Source of the DNA: Pseudomonadota bacterium | GTDB taxonomy: Bacteria > Pseudomonadota > Alphaproteobacteria > Acetobacterales > Acetobacteraceae | Length of the DNA: 55,376 nt | Direction: 5' to 3' | Assembly: GCA_021847995.1 (NCBI GenBank) | Contig: JAJZNE010000145.1 | Coordinates: forward strand, 1-55,376 | Shown: piece after piece, positions 35,767 through 45,022 of the stretch | How the letters are laid out: every line of letters begins with the position of its first letter | How positions within the stretch are numbered: position 1 is the stretch's first letter | The notes under the pieces: model-generated | The model's input: the letters and a program-made list of their open reading frames with translations, nothing else | Told to the model about the DNA's origin: nothing | Databases searched by the model: none | Made by a program: the position numbers and the translations under genes

Positions 35767-37397
35767 CCGGCGCCCACCGCGGCGCGCAGCAGGTGCTTCT
35801 GGATCTTGCCCGTTGTCGTTTTTGGAATCTCCCGGAACAGGACGCGCTTCGGCGCCTTGTAGTGCGCCAGCCGGTCGCGGCAGAAAGCGATGATCTCGGC
35901 CTCGCTGGCCCGAGCACCGGGGCGCAGTTCGATCACCGCACACGGCACCTCGCCCCATTTCGTGTCCGGCTGCGCGACGACGGCGGCATGCAGCACCGCG
36001 GGATGGCGGTAGAGCGTTTCCTCCACTTCCAGCGAGGAGATGTTCTCGCCGCCTGAGATGATGATGTCCTTCGAACGGTCCTGGATCTTCACGTAGCCGT
36101 CGTCGTGGACCACGGCGAGGTCGCCGGTGTGGAACCAGCCGCCGGCGAAGCTCGCTGCCGTGGTGGCGGGATTTTTCAGATAGCCCTTCATGGTGATGTT
36201 GCCGCGGAACATGATCTCGCCCATGGTATGCCCGTCCGCCGGCACCGGGCGCATCGTGGCGGGGTCGAGCACCGCCATCGCCTCCTGCAACATTGCGGTG
36301 ACACCCTGGCGCGACAGCCGCTCCGCCCGCGCCTCCAGCGGCAATGCGGCCCATTCCTCCTGCCAGGCGCAGACGCTGGCCGGGCCATAGGTCTCGGTCA
36401 GGCCATAGACATGGGTGAGTTCGATGCCGGCGCGCGCGCAGCCCTCGATCAGCGCCGGCGGCGGGGCGGAGGCGGCGATCTGCCCCTCGATCCGGTGCGC
36501 CACCGCTTCGCGCAGCGCCGCCGGCGCATCCACCAGCATGCCGAACACGATCGGCGCACCGCACAGATGCGTCACGCGCTCCCGCGCGATCGCTTCCCAC
36601 ATCGCCGCCGCTTCCACGCGACGCAGGCAGACATTGACGCCGGCGACGGCGGCGATCGACCACGGGAAGCACCAGCCGTTGCAATGGAACAGCGGCAGCG
36701 TCCACAGATACACCGGATGCCGCCCCATCCCGCCCCAGCCCAGGATGTTGCTGACCGCATTCAGGTAGGCGCCGCGATGGTGGTACACGACGCCCTTCGG
36801 ATCGCCGGTGGTGCCGGAGGTATAGTTGAGCGCGATCGCCTGCCACTCGTCCTCGGGCGGCGTCCAGGCGAAATCCGGATCGCCCTCCGCCAGCAGCGCC
36901 TCGTAGGTGAGCGGCCCGATCGGCGCCATGCCCTCGGTCGCCGCGTCCTCGATATCGACCACCGCAGGCGGAGTTGCCATGCCGCCGAGGGCGGCGCGGA
37001 TCGCCGGCGCGCATTCCCGGTCCACCAGCAGCAGCTTCGCCCCGCCATGTTCCAGCATGAAGCGCAGCGCCGGCGCATCCAGGCGGGTATTGAGTGCGTT
37101 CAGCACCGCCCCGGCCATCGGCACGGCGAAATGCGCCTCCAGCAGCGCCGGCACGTTGGGGGCGATGACGGCGACGACATCGCCGCGGCCGATGCCGCGC
37201 CGCGCCAGCGCCCCGGCGAAGCGGCGGCAGCGCTCATAGGTCTCCACCCAGGTTCGGCGGACGGCGCCGTGCACCACCGCGACCCGCCCGGGATAGACTG
37301 CCGCGCTGCGGGCGAGGAAGGACAGCGGCGTGAGCGGGACGTAGTTCGCCGCGTTGCGCTCCAGCCCGATCTGCCAGACCGAAGGATCCTCCGCCAT
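35763..37397 (-). CDS. Acyl-CoA synthetase (AMP-binding)
   Basis: A 544-aa AMP-forming ligase. Core motifs are YTSGTTGDPKGV (P-loop) near residue 180, YGLTETYGP near residue 320, FHTGDLAVVHDDGYVKIQDRSKD near residue 425, and the C-terminal lysine in TTTGKIQKH. The overall pattern (LFHCNGWCFPWS, NITMKGYLKNP) is that of medium-chain or benzoate-type acyl-CoA synthetases. It activates a carboxylic acid to its CoA thioester through an acyl-adenylate. ATGA overlap with the P450 gene indicates a joint pathway. Start 37397 is the ATG of MAEDPSVW. Confidence 0.93.
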   Translation of the reverse strand: MAEDPSVWQIGLERNAANYVPLTPLSFLARSAAVYPGRVAVVHGAVRRTWVETYERCRRFAGALARRGIGRGDVVAVIAPNVPALLEAHFAVPMAGAVLNALNTRLDAPALRFMLEHGGAKLLLVDRECAPAIRAALGGMATPPAVVDIEDAATEGMAPIGPLTYEALLAEGDPDFAWTPPEDEWQAIALNYTSGTTGDPKGVVYHHRGAYLNAVSNILGWGGMGRHPVYLWTLPLFHCNGWCFPWSIAAVAGVNVCLRRVEAAAMWEAIARERVTHLCGAPIVFGMLVDAPAALREAVAHRIEGQIAASAPPPALIEGCARAGIELTHVYGLTETYGPASVCAWQEEWAALPLEARAERLSRQGVTAMLQEAMAVLDPATMRPVPADGHTMGEIMFRGNITMKGYLKNPATTAASFAGGWFHTGDLAVVHDDGYVKIQDRSKDIIISGGENISSLEVEETLYRHPAVLHAAVVAQPDTKWGEVPCAVIELRPGARASEAEIIAFCRDRLAHYKAPKRVLFREIPKTTTGKIQKHLLRAAVGAG

Positions 37398-37468
37398 CGT
37401 CCGCTCCCCGCCCGCTTGTGGGCGGAGTTTAGTCGCTGCGATGCGCCGCGGCCAGATCGGCGTGCCGA

Positions 37469-39739
37469 TCAGCCGGCCGCCGCGGCGACATCGGCCTCGG
37501 CAACGCAGTGCAGCAGCTCGGCCTGGGTGAAGGGTTTGGCCAGCACCTCGAAAGCCTCCCCCCGGCCGTTGGCCGACAGTGCGTCGGCACCATAGCCGGA
37601 GGCCAGCACGATGCGCAGGCCGGGGCGATGGCGCCGCGCCGCTGCCGCGATGTCCAGCCCGCTCATGCCGCCCGGCAGCGCCACATCGCACAGCAGCAGG
37701 TCGAGCGCCTCCCCGTTGGTCAGGATCGCCAGTGCCCCCTCGCCGTCCGCTGCCGTGGACACGCGATGGCCGGCTTCACCGAGTGCCGCCTGCACCGCCT
37801 CACGCACCTCCCTGTCGTCCTCGACCAGGAGAATGCCGAGCGGTCGCCGGACGCCCCCGACATGCGGCACTGCCGCCACCGGCGGCTCCGCCGCCGCCGG
37901 CGTCGCGACGCGCGGCAGAAAGAGGGAAAACGTCGTGCCGGCGCCGGGCGTGCTCGCCACCGTCACCGCGCCGCCGGACTGGCGCGCGAACCCATGCACC
38001 ATCGCCAGTCCCAGGCCGGTGCCCCGGCCGGCCTCCTTGGTGGTGAAGAACGGCTCGAACACGCGCGCGAGATGTTCGGGCGCGATGCCGGCACCGGTAT
38101 CGGCGACATCGACGCGGACATAGGCGCCCGGCGCCAGTTCCAGCGCCGCCGCCCGATCCGCCGCGAGTATGGCATTGCAGCTCGTGACGGCAACCGACCC
38201 GCCCCCCGGCATCGCATCGCGTGCATTGAGCACGAGGTTCAGCAGCGCCGCCTCGAACTGCGCGACATCGATCCGGCATGGCCAGAGATCGGGCGCGGCA
38301 TGCAGATGCAGCGTGATCGTCTCCCCGACGGCGCGCTGCAGCAGTTCATTCATGTCGGCGATCAGCCGGCTGACCTCGACCTGCTCGGCGCGCCGGTGCT
38401 GGCGGCGCGAGAAGGCGAGCAACTGCTGCGTCAGCCGCGTCCCGCGTGCCGTCGCGCGCTGGGCGTTGGCGACGAGACGGCGCAGGCGCGCATCGTCGCG
38501 CGTTTCGGCGAGGCGCTCGATCAGATCGAGATTGCCGGTCAGCGCCTGCAACAAATTGTTGAAATCGTGCGCCACGCCACCCGTGAGCTGGCCCACCGCC
38601 TCCATCTTCTGCGACTGCGCGAGCTGCGCCTGCAGCATCTGCCGCTCGGTGATGTCGCGCGCCTCGGCGATCAGCATGGCGATGCCGCCGGCCCCGTCCG
38701 GCACCGGCTTGAGCGAGACATCGAAGGTCGCCAGATCGCCGGCGGCGTTCTGCGCTTCCACTTCGGCACGCACCAGTGCGCCCCCGGCGGCGGCGGCGAC
38801 ACGCGCGCGGATTGCCGCCGCTGCTTGCGGGCAGCGGGACCAGGTGCCGATCTCCCAGAATTTGCGGCCGACCACGTCGGCTTCGGCACCGCCGAGGAAA
38901 TCGAGCGCCGCCCGGTTCACCTGCAACACCGTCCCGTCGCTGCCGAGCACGCCGATGGCCTGGAAGGCCGCATCGAAGATGGCGCGGAAGCGCCGGTCGC
39001 TCTCGCGCCGTTGCGCGGTCTGCGCCGCCACTTCGCCCTCCAGCGCGGCGGCGCGGTCATGCGCCGCGGTCACGTCATGGACCACGCCGACAATACGCAG
39101 CGGCTTTCCGGTGCCGCGCACCCGCTCCACCACCCCGCCGCGCTCGGTCAGCCGGAACCAGCCGCCGCCGTCCGGCGCACGCACCCGGTAGGTGACGGCG
39201 AGTGCCGTCTCCCGCCCCTCGATCAGCGCCCGCAGGGCAGCGCGGCGGTGCGCACCGTCCTCGGGATGGATGCCGGCGAGCCAGGCGCGGACGCGCGCAT
39301 CCGCCCGCGGCAGCCATGTCTCTGCGGGCAGCAGGCCGCGCGTGATCACCGCCGCCCGGTGATCGAGCCAGACGCGGTCACGGTCGAGGTCGATTTCAAA
39401 GACGGTGACATCGGCGGCGGCGAGCGCAAGCCGCAGCCGCGTCTCCGTGGCGGCGAGCGCGGCACGGGCGCTGTCCGCCTCGTTCAGCGCCCTGCGCAGC
39501 GCCGCTTCCTCCCCGCCGTCGGCAGCAGCGAAGTCACGCCGCGCCGCGCCGGCCGGCGCCGGCAGCTTCCGCAGGTGGCGCCGCATCAGCACCTCCGTCC
39601 CCAGCAGCATCGCCGCCATCGCGACAGCCAGGCCGACGGCCAGCAGCGGCGCCGCGACCCCCTTGACCAACAAAAACAGCAGAAGCGGCAGAAGCGATGC
39701 CGCGACGCGGATCAGGAAACGGCACACCAGATTCGACAT
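37469..39739 (-). CDS. Hybrid PAS sensor histidine kinase
   Basis: A 756-aa membrane sensor. Two hydrophobic segments at about residues 10-28 and 30-48 anchor it, with a short periplasmic loop. PAS domains cover about 100-230 and 245-365. HisKA has the phosphoacceptor H391 in VAHDFNNLLQ. The ATPase domain has N505 in NLVLNARDAMP and DTGAGI at 547, and GRGTGLGLAM near 571. A C-terminal receiver has E640-D641-D642 and phosphoacceptor D685 in LLLCDVALPGG. No separate response regulator is adjacent. It is a phosphorelay-type orphan kinase that senses cytoplasmic ligands or redox through PAS domains. Confidence 0.94.
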   Translation of the reverse strand: MSNLVCRFLIRVAASLLPLLLFLLVKGVAAPLLAVGLAVAMAAMLLGTEVLMRRHLRKLPAPAGAARRDFAAADGGEEAALRRALNEADSARAALAATETRLRLALAAADVTVFEIDLDRDRVWLDHRAAVITRGLLPAETWLPRADARVRAWLAGIHPEDGAHRRAALRALIEGRETALAVTYRVRAPDGGGWFRLTERGGVVERVRGTGKPLRIVGVVHDVTAAHDRAAALEGEVAAQTAQRRESDRRFRAIFDAAFQAIGVLGSDGTVLQVNRAALDFLGGAEADVVGRKFWEIGTWSRCPQAAAAIRARVAAAAGGALVRAEVEAQNAAGDLATFDVSLKPVPDGAGGIAMLIAEARDITERQMLQAQLAQSQKMEAVGQLTGGVAHDFNNLLQALTGNLDLIERLAETRDDARLRRLVANAQRATARGTRLTQQLLAFSRRQHRRAEQVEVSRLIADMNELLQRAVGETITLHLHAAPDLWPCRIDVAQFEAALLNLVLNARDAMPGGGSVAVTSCNAILAADRAAALELAPGAYVRVDVADTGAGIAPEHLARVFEPFFTTKEAGRGTGLGLAMVHGFARQSGGAVTVASTPGAGTTFSLFLPRVATPAAAEPPVAAVPHVGGVRRPLGILLVEDDREVREAVQAALGEAGHRVSTAADGEGALAILTNGEALDLLLCDVALPGGMSGLDIAAAARRHRPGLRIVLASGYGADALSANGRGEAFEVLAKPFTQAELLHCVAEADVAAAAG

Positions 39740-39908
39740 GAATATGACATCCGCCTGCCTTTCGTGTCGCCCGAAAACGCTCGCGTGGCCGTGAAGTAGC
39801 GCCCGCCTCGCTCACAGCTACGAGAGCATGTCGCTTTGCATCCAGTTTTCAATCACGCGATCAATGCACATAATCGGGTGAGCGCACAACCATTTCCATT
39901 TGGCACGC

Positions 39909-40748
39909 TTAGAGGCCGAACCGTGCGCGAATATCGGATGGTGTGGTTCCCGCACTGCGCAGGCTGCGCAGCGTCACCGCGTCGTTTCGCTTGGCGAGGC
40001 GATTTCCTAAATTGTCTGCTATCAAGGGATAATGGTGGTAGTTTGGCGCGGGCAGATCAAGCAGGGCCTGAAGCAGCCGGTGGAGATGCGTTGCCGGTTT
40101 CAGGTCGCTGCCGCGGGTGACAAGCGTGACACCCTGACGCGCATCGTCATGGATCACGCAGACGTGATAGCTTGCCGGCATATCCTTGCGCCCCAGCACC
40201 ACATCGCCGAACGGACGCGGGTCGCACGACACCGGCGCCTCCCCCTCCTCGCTGACCATCAGGCCGGCAGGCGCGACGGCGAGGGCGCGGGCCATGTCCA
40301 GACGCAGCGCATAGGGCACGCCGGACGCGCAGCGTGCCGCCCGCGCCCCGGCCGACACGGTGCGGCAGGTGCCGGGGTAGCGCGGTCCGTCCGGCCCCTG
40401 CGGCGCCCCTGCCGCCGCCGCGACCTCGCGCGCGATCTCGGCGCGGGTGCAGAAGCACGGATAGAGCAGGGCGCGGGACGCCAGCCGGTCGAGAACGGCG
40501 CGATACTCCTGGCGATGGGCCGACTGGACGCGCACCGGACCGTCCCAGTCAATGCCGAGCCACGCCAGATCCTCCAGAACCGCTTCGGAGAATTCCGGGC
40601 GGCAGCGGCCGGCGTCGATGTCCTCAAGTCGCAGCAGGAAGCGGCCGCCGCTGTCGCGGGCGCGGCGCCAGGCCGTCAATGCCGCGAAGGCATGACCGAG
40701 ATGCAGGTAGCCCGTCGGGCTGGGCGCGAATCGCGTCACGTGCGACAT
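39909..40748 (-). CDS. gluQ: Glutamyl-Q tRNA(Asp) synthetase
   Basis: A 279-aa truncated glutamyl-tRNA synthetase paralogue. It has RFAPSPTGYLHLGHA with the HIGH-type motif near residue 17, zinc-site cysteines in YPCFCTRAEI and YPGTCR, and a diverged KMSKS equivalent LAKRN. It lacks the anticodon-binding domain, as expected. It attaches glutamate to queuosine at position 34 of tRNA(Asp). The single gene faces away from the HNH gene. Start 40748 is the ATG of MSHVTRFAPSP. Confidence 0.94.
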   Translation of the reverse strand: MSHVTRFAPSPTGYLHLGHAFAALTAWRRARDSGGRFLLRLEDIDAGRCRPEFSEAVLEDLAWLGIDWDGPVRVQSAHRQEYRAVLDRLASRALLYPCFCTRAEIAREVAAAAGAPQGPDGPRYPGTCRTVSAGARAARCASGVPYALRLDMARALAVAPAGLMVSEEGEAPVSCDPRPFGDVVLGRKDMPASYHVCVIHDDARQGVTLVTRGSDLKPATHLHRLLQALLDLPAPNYHHYPLIADNLGNRLAKRNDAVTLRSLRSAGTTPSDIRARFGL

Positions 40749-41207
40749 GGCACCGGATATAGCATCGCCCGGCGGGGGCGATGCGCCTCGGTGGCATTCC
40801 GATGACATGACGGTCGCCGGCCGGTGCGCGGCTTGCGGCGCCGCGCCGTGGAATGCCATAGTGGCGTCAAGCTTCGCGGTGACGATTCGTTCCGGCGTGG
40901 CGCATGCCGGGCTTCGCCTCTGCCGCGACCACGCGGATTGATGGGGGCACCGCTTGCCGGACGGCGGCAAATACCTTTCTGCGCCTGCACCGGATGCGGC
41001 GCATCCTCCGCCAGCCGTGTGGTCTTGCGGGGCGGGGCGGGCAGGACGATCCTGCGGCCGGGTTTCATCGCACCGCCGCCGGACAGGGCGAACAGACGCA
41101 AGGAGAACGGCCTTCCAGGCAATTCAGTGGCTCGTGCGGGCCGTCATGCCCGGTCCGATCGCCTCTCCCGCCACCATGGCGCCCTGGCCGGGCCGGAGGG
41201 TGGTGCC
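40749..41207. other. Region between gluQ and HNH gene
   Basis: This 459-bp gap between divergent genes contains a candidate 44-codon ORF (40807-40941) and the upstream reading of the HNH frame from ATG 40941. It also carries both promoters. Apart from the small Cys-rich ORF nothing specific is recognised. A minus-strand reading at 41122-40736 is basic and of low complexity; I do not call it. Confidence 0.4.
40807..40941 (+). CDS. Possible 44-aa zinc-ribbon-like protein
   Basis: A 44-codon ORF with a CxxC pair (GRCAACGA) near the N-terminus and CRDH near the C-terminus, a plausible four-ligand zinc site. Its TGA (40939-40941) overlaps an ATG at 40941 that opens the HNH frame (TGATG), so the two could be coupled. 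No clear ribosome-binding site precedes it. The assignment is tentative. Confidence 0.35.
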   Translation: MTVAGRCAACGAAPWNAIVASSFAVTIRSGVAHAGLRLCRDHAD

Positions 41208-41774
41208 ATGACCCATATCGCCGGTATGGGCAGCCTGCGGACCCTCGTGCTGAATGCCGACATGCAGCCCCTGAGCTGGGGGCCGCTTTCCGTCTGGGGC
41301 TGGCAGGACGCCTTCGTCGCGGTGTTGCAGGACCGTGTGACCGCGATCTGCAACTATGAGATGGAAGTGCGCTCCGCCAGCCGCAGCTTCCCGATCCCGT
41401 CGGTGGTGGCGCTCAAGCGCTACCACCGGCGCAAACACGTCGCGTTCACCCGCTATCACGTCTTCCTGCGCGACGGTTTCCGCTGCCAGTATTGCGGGGC
41501 GACGCTGGAAACGAAGGAACTGACGTTCGACCATGTGGTCCCACGCTCCAAGGGCGGCACCACGTCGTGGTGCAACGTTGTCACCGCCTGTCAGCGGGAC
41601 AATCTGTCCAAGGGCGACAAATCACTGAAGGAGAGCGGCCTACGCCTGCGCCGCCAGCCGTTCGAGCCGACGCCGCATCAGATCGACGAGTGCGCGCGGC
41701 GGCACGCCTCCAAGGACGACCTGCACGAGACCTGGATCGACTTCCTCTACTGGGATTCGACCCTGGACGCATAG
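41208..41774 (+). CDS. HNH endonuclease
   Basis: A 188-aa HNH-family protein. The zinc/nuclease core is C93 and C96 (RCQYCGA), D108-H109 in TFDHVVPRSKGG, then N123 and C128 (WCNVVTACQRDNLSKGD). The N-terminal part (LRTLVLNADMQPLSWGPLSVWGWQDAFV) matches the widespread standalone HNH proteins of alphaproteobacteria, whose role is unknown. ATG 41208 with GGAGG upstream is preferred. The same frame is open back to an ATG at 40941, which would add 89 low-complexity residues. No restriction or intron genes are adjacent. Confidence 0.85.
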   Translation: MTHIAGMGSLRTLVLNADMQPLSWGPLSVWGWQDAFVAVLQDRVTAICNYEMEVRSASRSFPIPSVVALKRYHRRKHVAFTRYHVFLRDGFRCQYCGATLETKELTFDHVVPRSKGGTTSWCNVVTACQRDNLSKGDKSLKESGLRLRRQPFEPTPHQIDECARRHASKDDLHETWIDFLYWDSTLDA

Positions 41775-41826
41775 ACGACCAAGCTCGCCGCGCGCTTGTC
41801 GCCGGCGGTGCCGGCCTGGGCCCCTT

Positions 41827-44388
41827 TCAGGCAGGCCAGCGGATCAGCGGCAGTTCCACCGGCAGATGCGCGTCGGAATGGAACGGTACCGCCCGCGCGG
41901 TGTAATCGGCGGCAGGGCGCCGCGTGACCACCTGGCCGGTATAGGCGTAGCCGCCGGCGGCGCCGGCAATCGGGGCGCCACGCGCGAGCGGGACGGATTC
42001 CGGTGGCCCATCGCCGGCGGCATCGGCGTACAGTGTTACCCGCACGTCATCGCCGCCGATCTCGCCGAGATAGACCGGAACGCGGAACGCCCATCCGTCG
42101 GCGGTCGCCGTCGCCTCCGCCGCGCCGACATGGAGGCCCTTCCACCCGCGCCGCAGCCGCCTTTCCCACTGGCGGAGTTCGCCGGCCAGCGCGGCCCGGT
42201 CGGCGAGCCGCCGGCGCAGCGCCGCCGCCGCGGGCAGATAGCACTGCTCGACATATTCGCGCACCATCCGGGTGGCGCTGAAGCGCGGCGCCAGGGCGGC
42301 GATGCTGCGCCGCATGCGGGCGAGCCAGGCAGGCGGCAGGCCGGCCGCATCGCGGTCGTAGAACGCCGGCAGCACCTCCCGCTCCAGCAGGGCATAGAGT
42401 TCGGCGGCGTCGCTGGCGTCCTGCGCCCCCTCATCGGCTTGCCGGGCCGCCCCGATCGCCCAGCCGAGATCGCGGGCGTGCGCCTCCGCCCACCAGCCGT
42501 CGAGTTCGGAGAGATTGAGGCCACCATTGACGATCACCTTCATCCCGCTGGTGCCGCACGCCTCCCACGGCCGGCGCGGCGTGTTGATCCAGAGATCGAC
42601 GCCCTGCACCAGTTCCTGTGCCAGGGCGATGTCGTAATCCTCCAGGAACACGACGCGGTGCCACAACTGCGGATGCGTGGTGAACGCCACCCACTCGGCG
42701 ATCATGCTCTTGCCGGCTTGATCGGCTGGATGCGCCTTGCCGGCCACCACCAGTTGCACCGGCCGCGCCGCATCCCCGAGCAGGCGTTCGAGCCGCGCAC
42801 GGTCATGCAGCAGCAGGTTGGGGCGCTTGTAGCCGGTGAAGCGGCGGGCGAAGCCGAGCGTGAGGATGTTGGGATCGAGCACATTGCCGACCAGGGTGAC
42901 GGCATCCGGCGCCTCGCCGCGCCCGCTCAACTGCCGCTGCAACCGTGCCCGCACCATATGCACGAGGCGCAGGCGGCAGCGTCCGCGCATCGCCCACAGC
43001 GTCGCATCGTCGAGGGCGGGTAGCACCTCGGGCAGATGCGTCGCCATGCCGCGCCAGCGGTCGGCACCGGCAGCGGCGGTGAACACCGCGTCGGCTTCGG
43101 GGGACTCCCAGGTCGGCACGTGAACGCCATTGGTGACATGGCCGACCGGAACCTCCGCCTGCGGCCAGCGCGGGAACAGGGGCTGGAAGATCCCCCGGCT
43201 GACCGCACCGTGCAGCGCGCTGACACCGACGCCGGCATAGGCGCCGCGCAGCGCCAGGAATGCCATGTTGAACGCGCCGCCGCGCGCCGCACCGGCCAGT
43301 GCCACCGCCGCCGCCGCAAGGCCGTCGGCCATCGGTTCCCTGAGGATACGACGGTACTGGTCGAGCAGGGCCACGGGAAACTGGTCGAAGCCGGCGGCAA
43401 CCGGAGTATGGGTGGTGAACACGTTGCCGGCACGGCTCGCCCACAACGCCTCCTCAAACCCTATACCTTTTCGGGCCGCGAGGCTGCGGGCACGTTCCAG
43501 CACGGCGAAGGCGGCATGTCCCTCGTTCAGATGGCAGATCTCGATGTCGGGGTGCAGCGCCTCCACCAGCCGCCAGCCGCCGACACCGAGCACGATCTCC
43601 TGCAGCAGCCGCATTTCCGTGCCGCCGCCGTAGAGCTTGCCGGTGATCCCGCGATCCACCGGGCTGTTCAGCGGGTCGTTGCTGTCGAGCAGATGGAGCA
43701 CGGTGCGCCCGACACTCGCCTGCCAGACCCGAAGACGGAGGACACGTCCCGGCAGATCGACGGTGACGCGCATGGGCGCACCGGCCGTATCCAGCACGCG
43801 CCGCACCGGCATCGTCGCCGGCTCGTTGTAGGGATAGGCTTCCTGCTGCCACCCCGCCGCATCGATCATCTGGCGGAAATAGCCCTCCTGATACAGGAGC
43901 CCGATGCCGACCACCGGCACGCCGAGGTCGCTCGCAGCCTTGAGGAAATCGCCGGCGAGCATGCCCAGCCCGCCGGCATAGAGCGGCAGCGCCTCGCCGA
44001 GGCCGAATTCCATGCAAAAGAACGCAATGCCGGCGACCGAACCGGGACCATGTGCCGCGGCGAACCAGGTGGGCGCGGCCAGATAGACCTGCCGTTCCGC
44101 CGCCACGTCGGCAAGATGAGCGACGAAATCGCGATCGGCGGCCAGCGCCGCCAGCCGGGTGGCGGAGATGTCCTCAAGCAGCGTCCAGGGATTGCGCGTG
44201 CGCTGCCACAGTTCGGCATCCATGCTTTGCCACAGCGCATCGGCGCGCCGGCTCCAGGTCCAGCGGAGGTCAAGTGCGAGGTCACGCAGTGCCGCGAGCG
44301 CCGGCGGCAACGCCGCGCGCCAGGAAAGTGTCGCCGCCGGCGCGGCATACGGCGCCGCTGCACCGTCCCCGTCCGTCCGCCCGCTCAT
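41827..44388 (-). CDS. glgP: Alpha-glucan phosphorylase
   Basis: An 853-aa GT35-type phosphorylase with a DUF3417 N-terminal region. It releases glucose-1-phosphate from alpha-glucans using PLP. The N-terminal segment (LALDLRWTWSRRADALWQSMD) and FCMEFGLGEALPLYAGGLGMLAGD are typical of the bacterial alpha-glucan group. The PLP lysine lies in CGTSGMKVIVNGGLNLSELDGWW. A C-terminal beta-rich stretch of about 120 residues follows. It is the last gene of the minus-strand block and follows the host-attachment-family gene by 40 bp. It provides glycogen-mobilising capacity. Confidence 0.93.
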   Translation of the reverse strand: MSGRTDGDGAAAPYAAPAATLSWRAALPPALAALRDLALDLRWTWSRRADALWQSMDAELWQRTRNPWTLLEDISATRLAALAADRDFVAHLADVAAERQVYLAAPTWFAAAHGPGSVAGIAFFCMEFGLGEALPLYAGGLGMLAGDFLKAASDLGVPVVGIGLLYQEGYFRQMIDAAGWQQEAYPYNEPATMPVRRVLDTAGAPMRVTVDLPGRVLRLRVWQASVGRTVLHLLDSNDPLNSPVDRGITGKLYGGGTEMRLLQEIVLGVGGWRLVEALHPDIEICHLNEGHAAFAVLERARSLAARKGIGFEEALWASRAGNVFTTHTPVAAGFDQFPVALLDQYRRILREPMADGLAAAAVALAGAARGGAFNMAFLALRGAYAGVGVSALHGAVSRGIFQPLFPRWPQAEVPVGHVTNGVHVPTWESPEADAVFTAAAGADRWRGMATHLPEVLPALDDATLWAMRGRCRLRLVHMVRARLQRQLSGRGEAPDAVTLVGNVLDPNILTLGFARRFTGYKRPNLLLHDRARLERLLGDAARPVQLVVAGKAHPADQAGKSMIAEWVAFTTHPQLWHRVVFLEDYDIALAQELVQGVDLWINTPRRPWEACGTSGMKVIVNGGLNLSELDGWWAEAHARDLGWAIGAARQADEGAQDASDAAELYALLEREVLPAFYDRDAAGLPPAWLARMRRSIAALAPRFSATRMVREYVEQCYLPAAAALRRRLADRAALAGELRQWERRLRRGWKGLHVGAAEATATADGWAFRVPVYLGEIGGDDVRVTLYADAAGDGPPESVPLARGAPIAGAAGGYAYTGQVVTRRPAADYTARAVPFHSDAHLPVELPLIRWPA

Positions 44389-44428
44389 GCCGCGCGCCCC
44401 CCGCCCGTGTCTTTCGCGTTGGTGACGG

Positions 44429-44875
44429 TCAGCCTGTCATCGCACCGGGTGCGCACTGGTCCGCCGTTTCGATCGCCCCGACCGGTGCCGTCCACCATTG
44501 GCCGAGATGCCGCGACAACGCCCTATCGTCGAGCGCGGCGAAGTCGCGATCGACCGTCCCGGTCAGCCGCGCCAGCGTCGCCGGCGCCAGCAGACCGCGG
44601 ATTTCCTCGGCAACCATGATCGGCGCCACCAGCACCAGCCCATCGAATTCGTCCCCGGCGGCCTGGTTCAGCCGCTCCGCGACATCCGCCGCGAACTGGC
44701 CGAAATGTCGATGGACGATCGCGCTGCGCAGCGGCGGCGGGCAATATGGGTAAGCGCATACGCCGAGCGGCAGCTTGGTGCGAAAGGTCCCTTCCGCCGG
44801 GTCCGGCACTACGATACGGGCACGGTGGCCGTCCGTCACCAGGATCCACAGTCTGCTCCGTGCGGCCCGTTCCAT
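44429..44875 (-). CDS. Host attachment family protein
   Basis: A 148-aa protein of the Host_attach (PF10116-like) family, named for a Rhizobium/Agrobacterium protein. The N-terminal RLWILVTDGHRARIVVPDP and the C-terminal region DFAALDDRALSRHLGQWW fit the family; the Lys/Asp-rich core is short. The actual function is unclear, and it is often linked to stress or microaerobic genes. ATG 44875 is set by GGAGG; a GTG four codons upstream is less likely. A perfect FNR-type box lies about 65 bp upstream. Confidence 0.8.
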   Translation of the reverse strand: MERAARSRLWILVTDGHRARIVVPDPAEGTFRTKLPLGVCAYPYCPPPLRSAIVHRHFGQFAADVAERLNQAAGDEFDGLVLVAPIMVAEEIRGLLAPATLARLTGTVDRDFAALDDRALSRHLGQWWTAPVGAIETADQCAPGAMTG

Positions 44876-44933
44876 CGGTCCCTCCACCTGTTGTTGTGTG
44901 CGCAGAAGCTACTGCCGGCTGCTCCGGCGGCCA

Positions 44934-44947
44934 TTGATCGGCATCAA
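44934..44947 (-). promoter_or_regulatory. FNR/FixK-type box
   Basis: TTGATCGGCATCAA matches the consensus TTGAT-N4-ATCAA exactly. Its centre is 65.5 bp upstream of the host-attachment ATG (44875). If the transcript starts 41.5 bp from the box centre, the leader is about 24 nt, which is the class II activation geometry. It suggests low-oxygen induction of 44429-44875 and the co-directional phosphorylase gene downstream. Confidence 0.7.
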
Positions 44948-45022
44948 GCGCGCGAGTGTTGCGCCAGCAGCGCTGCCGCACCCTCGCCGCCGGCACGCGA
45001 AACCACCGGCGACCGGATCTGC

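Noticed and set aside
40736..41122. Minus-strand ORF of 128 codons overlapping the gluQ start
   Set aside because: The product is a basic, low-complexity sequence with no motif, and it overlaps the gluQ start in another frame.
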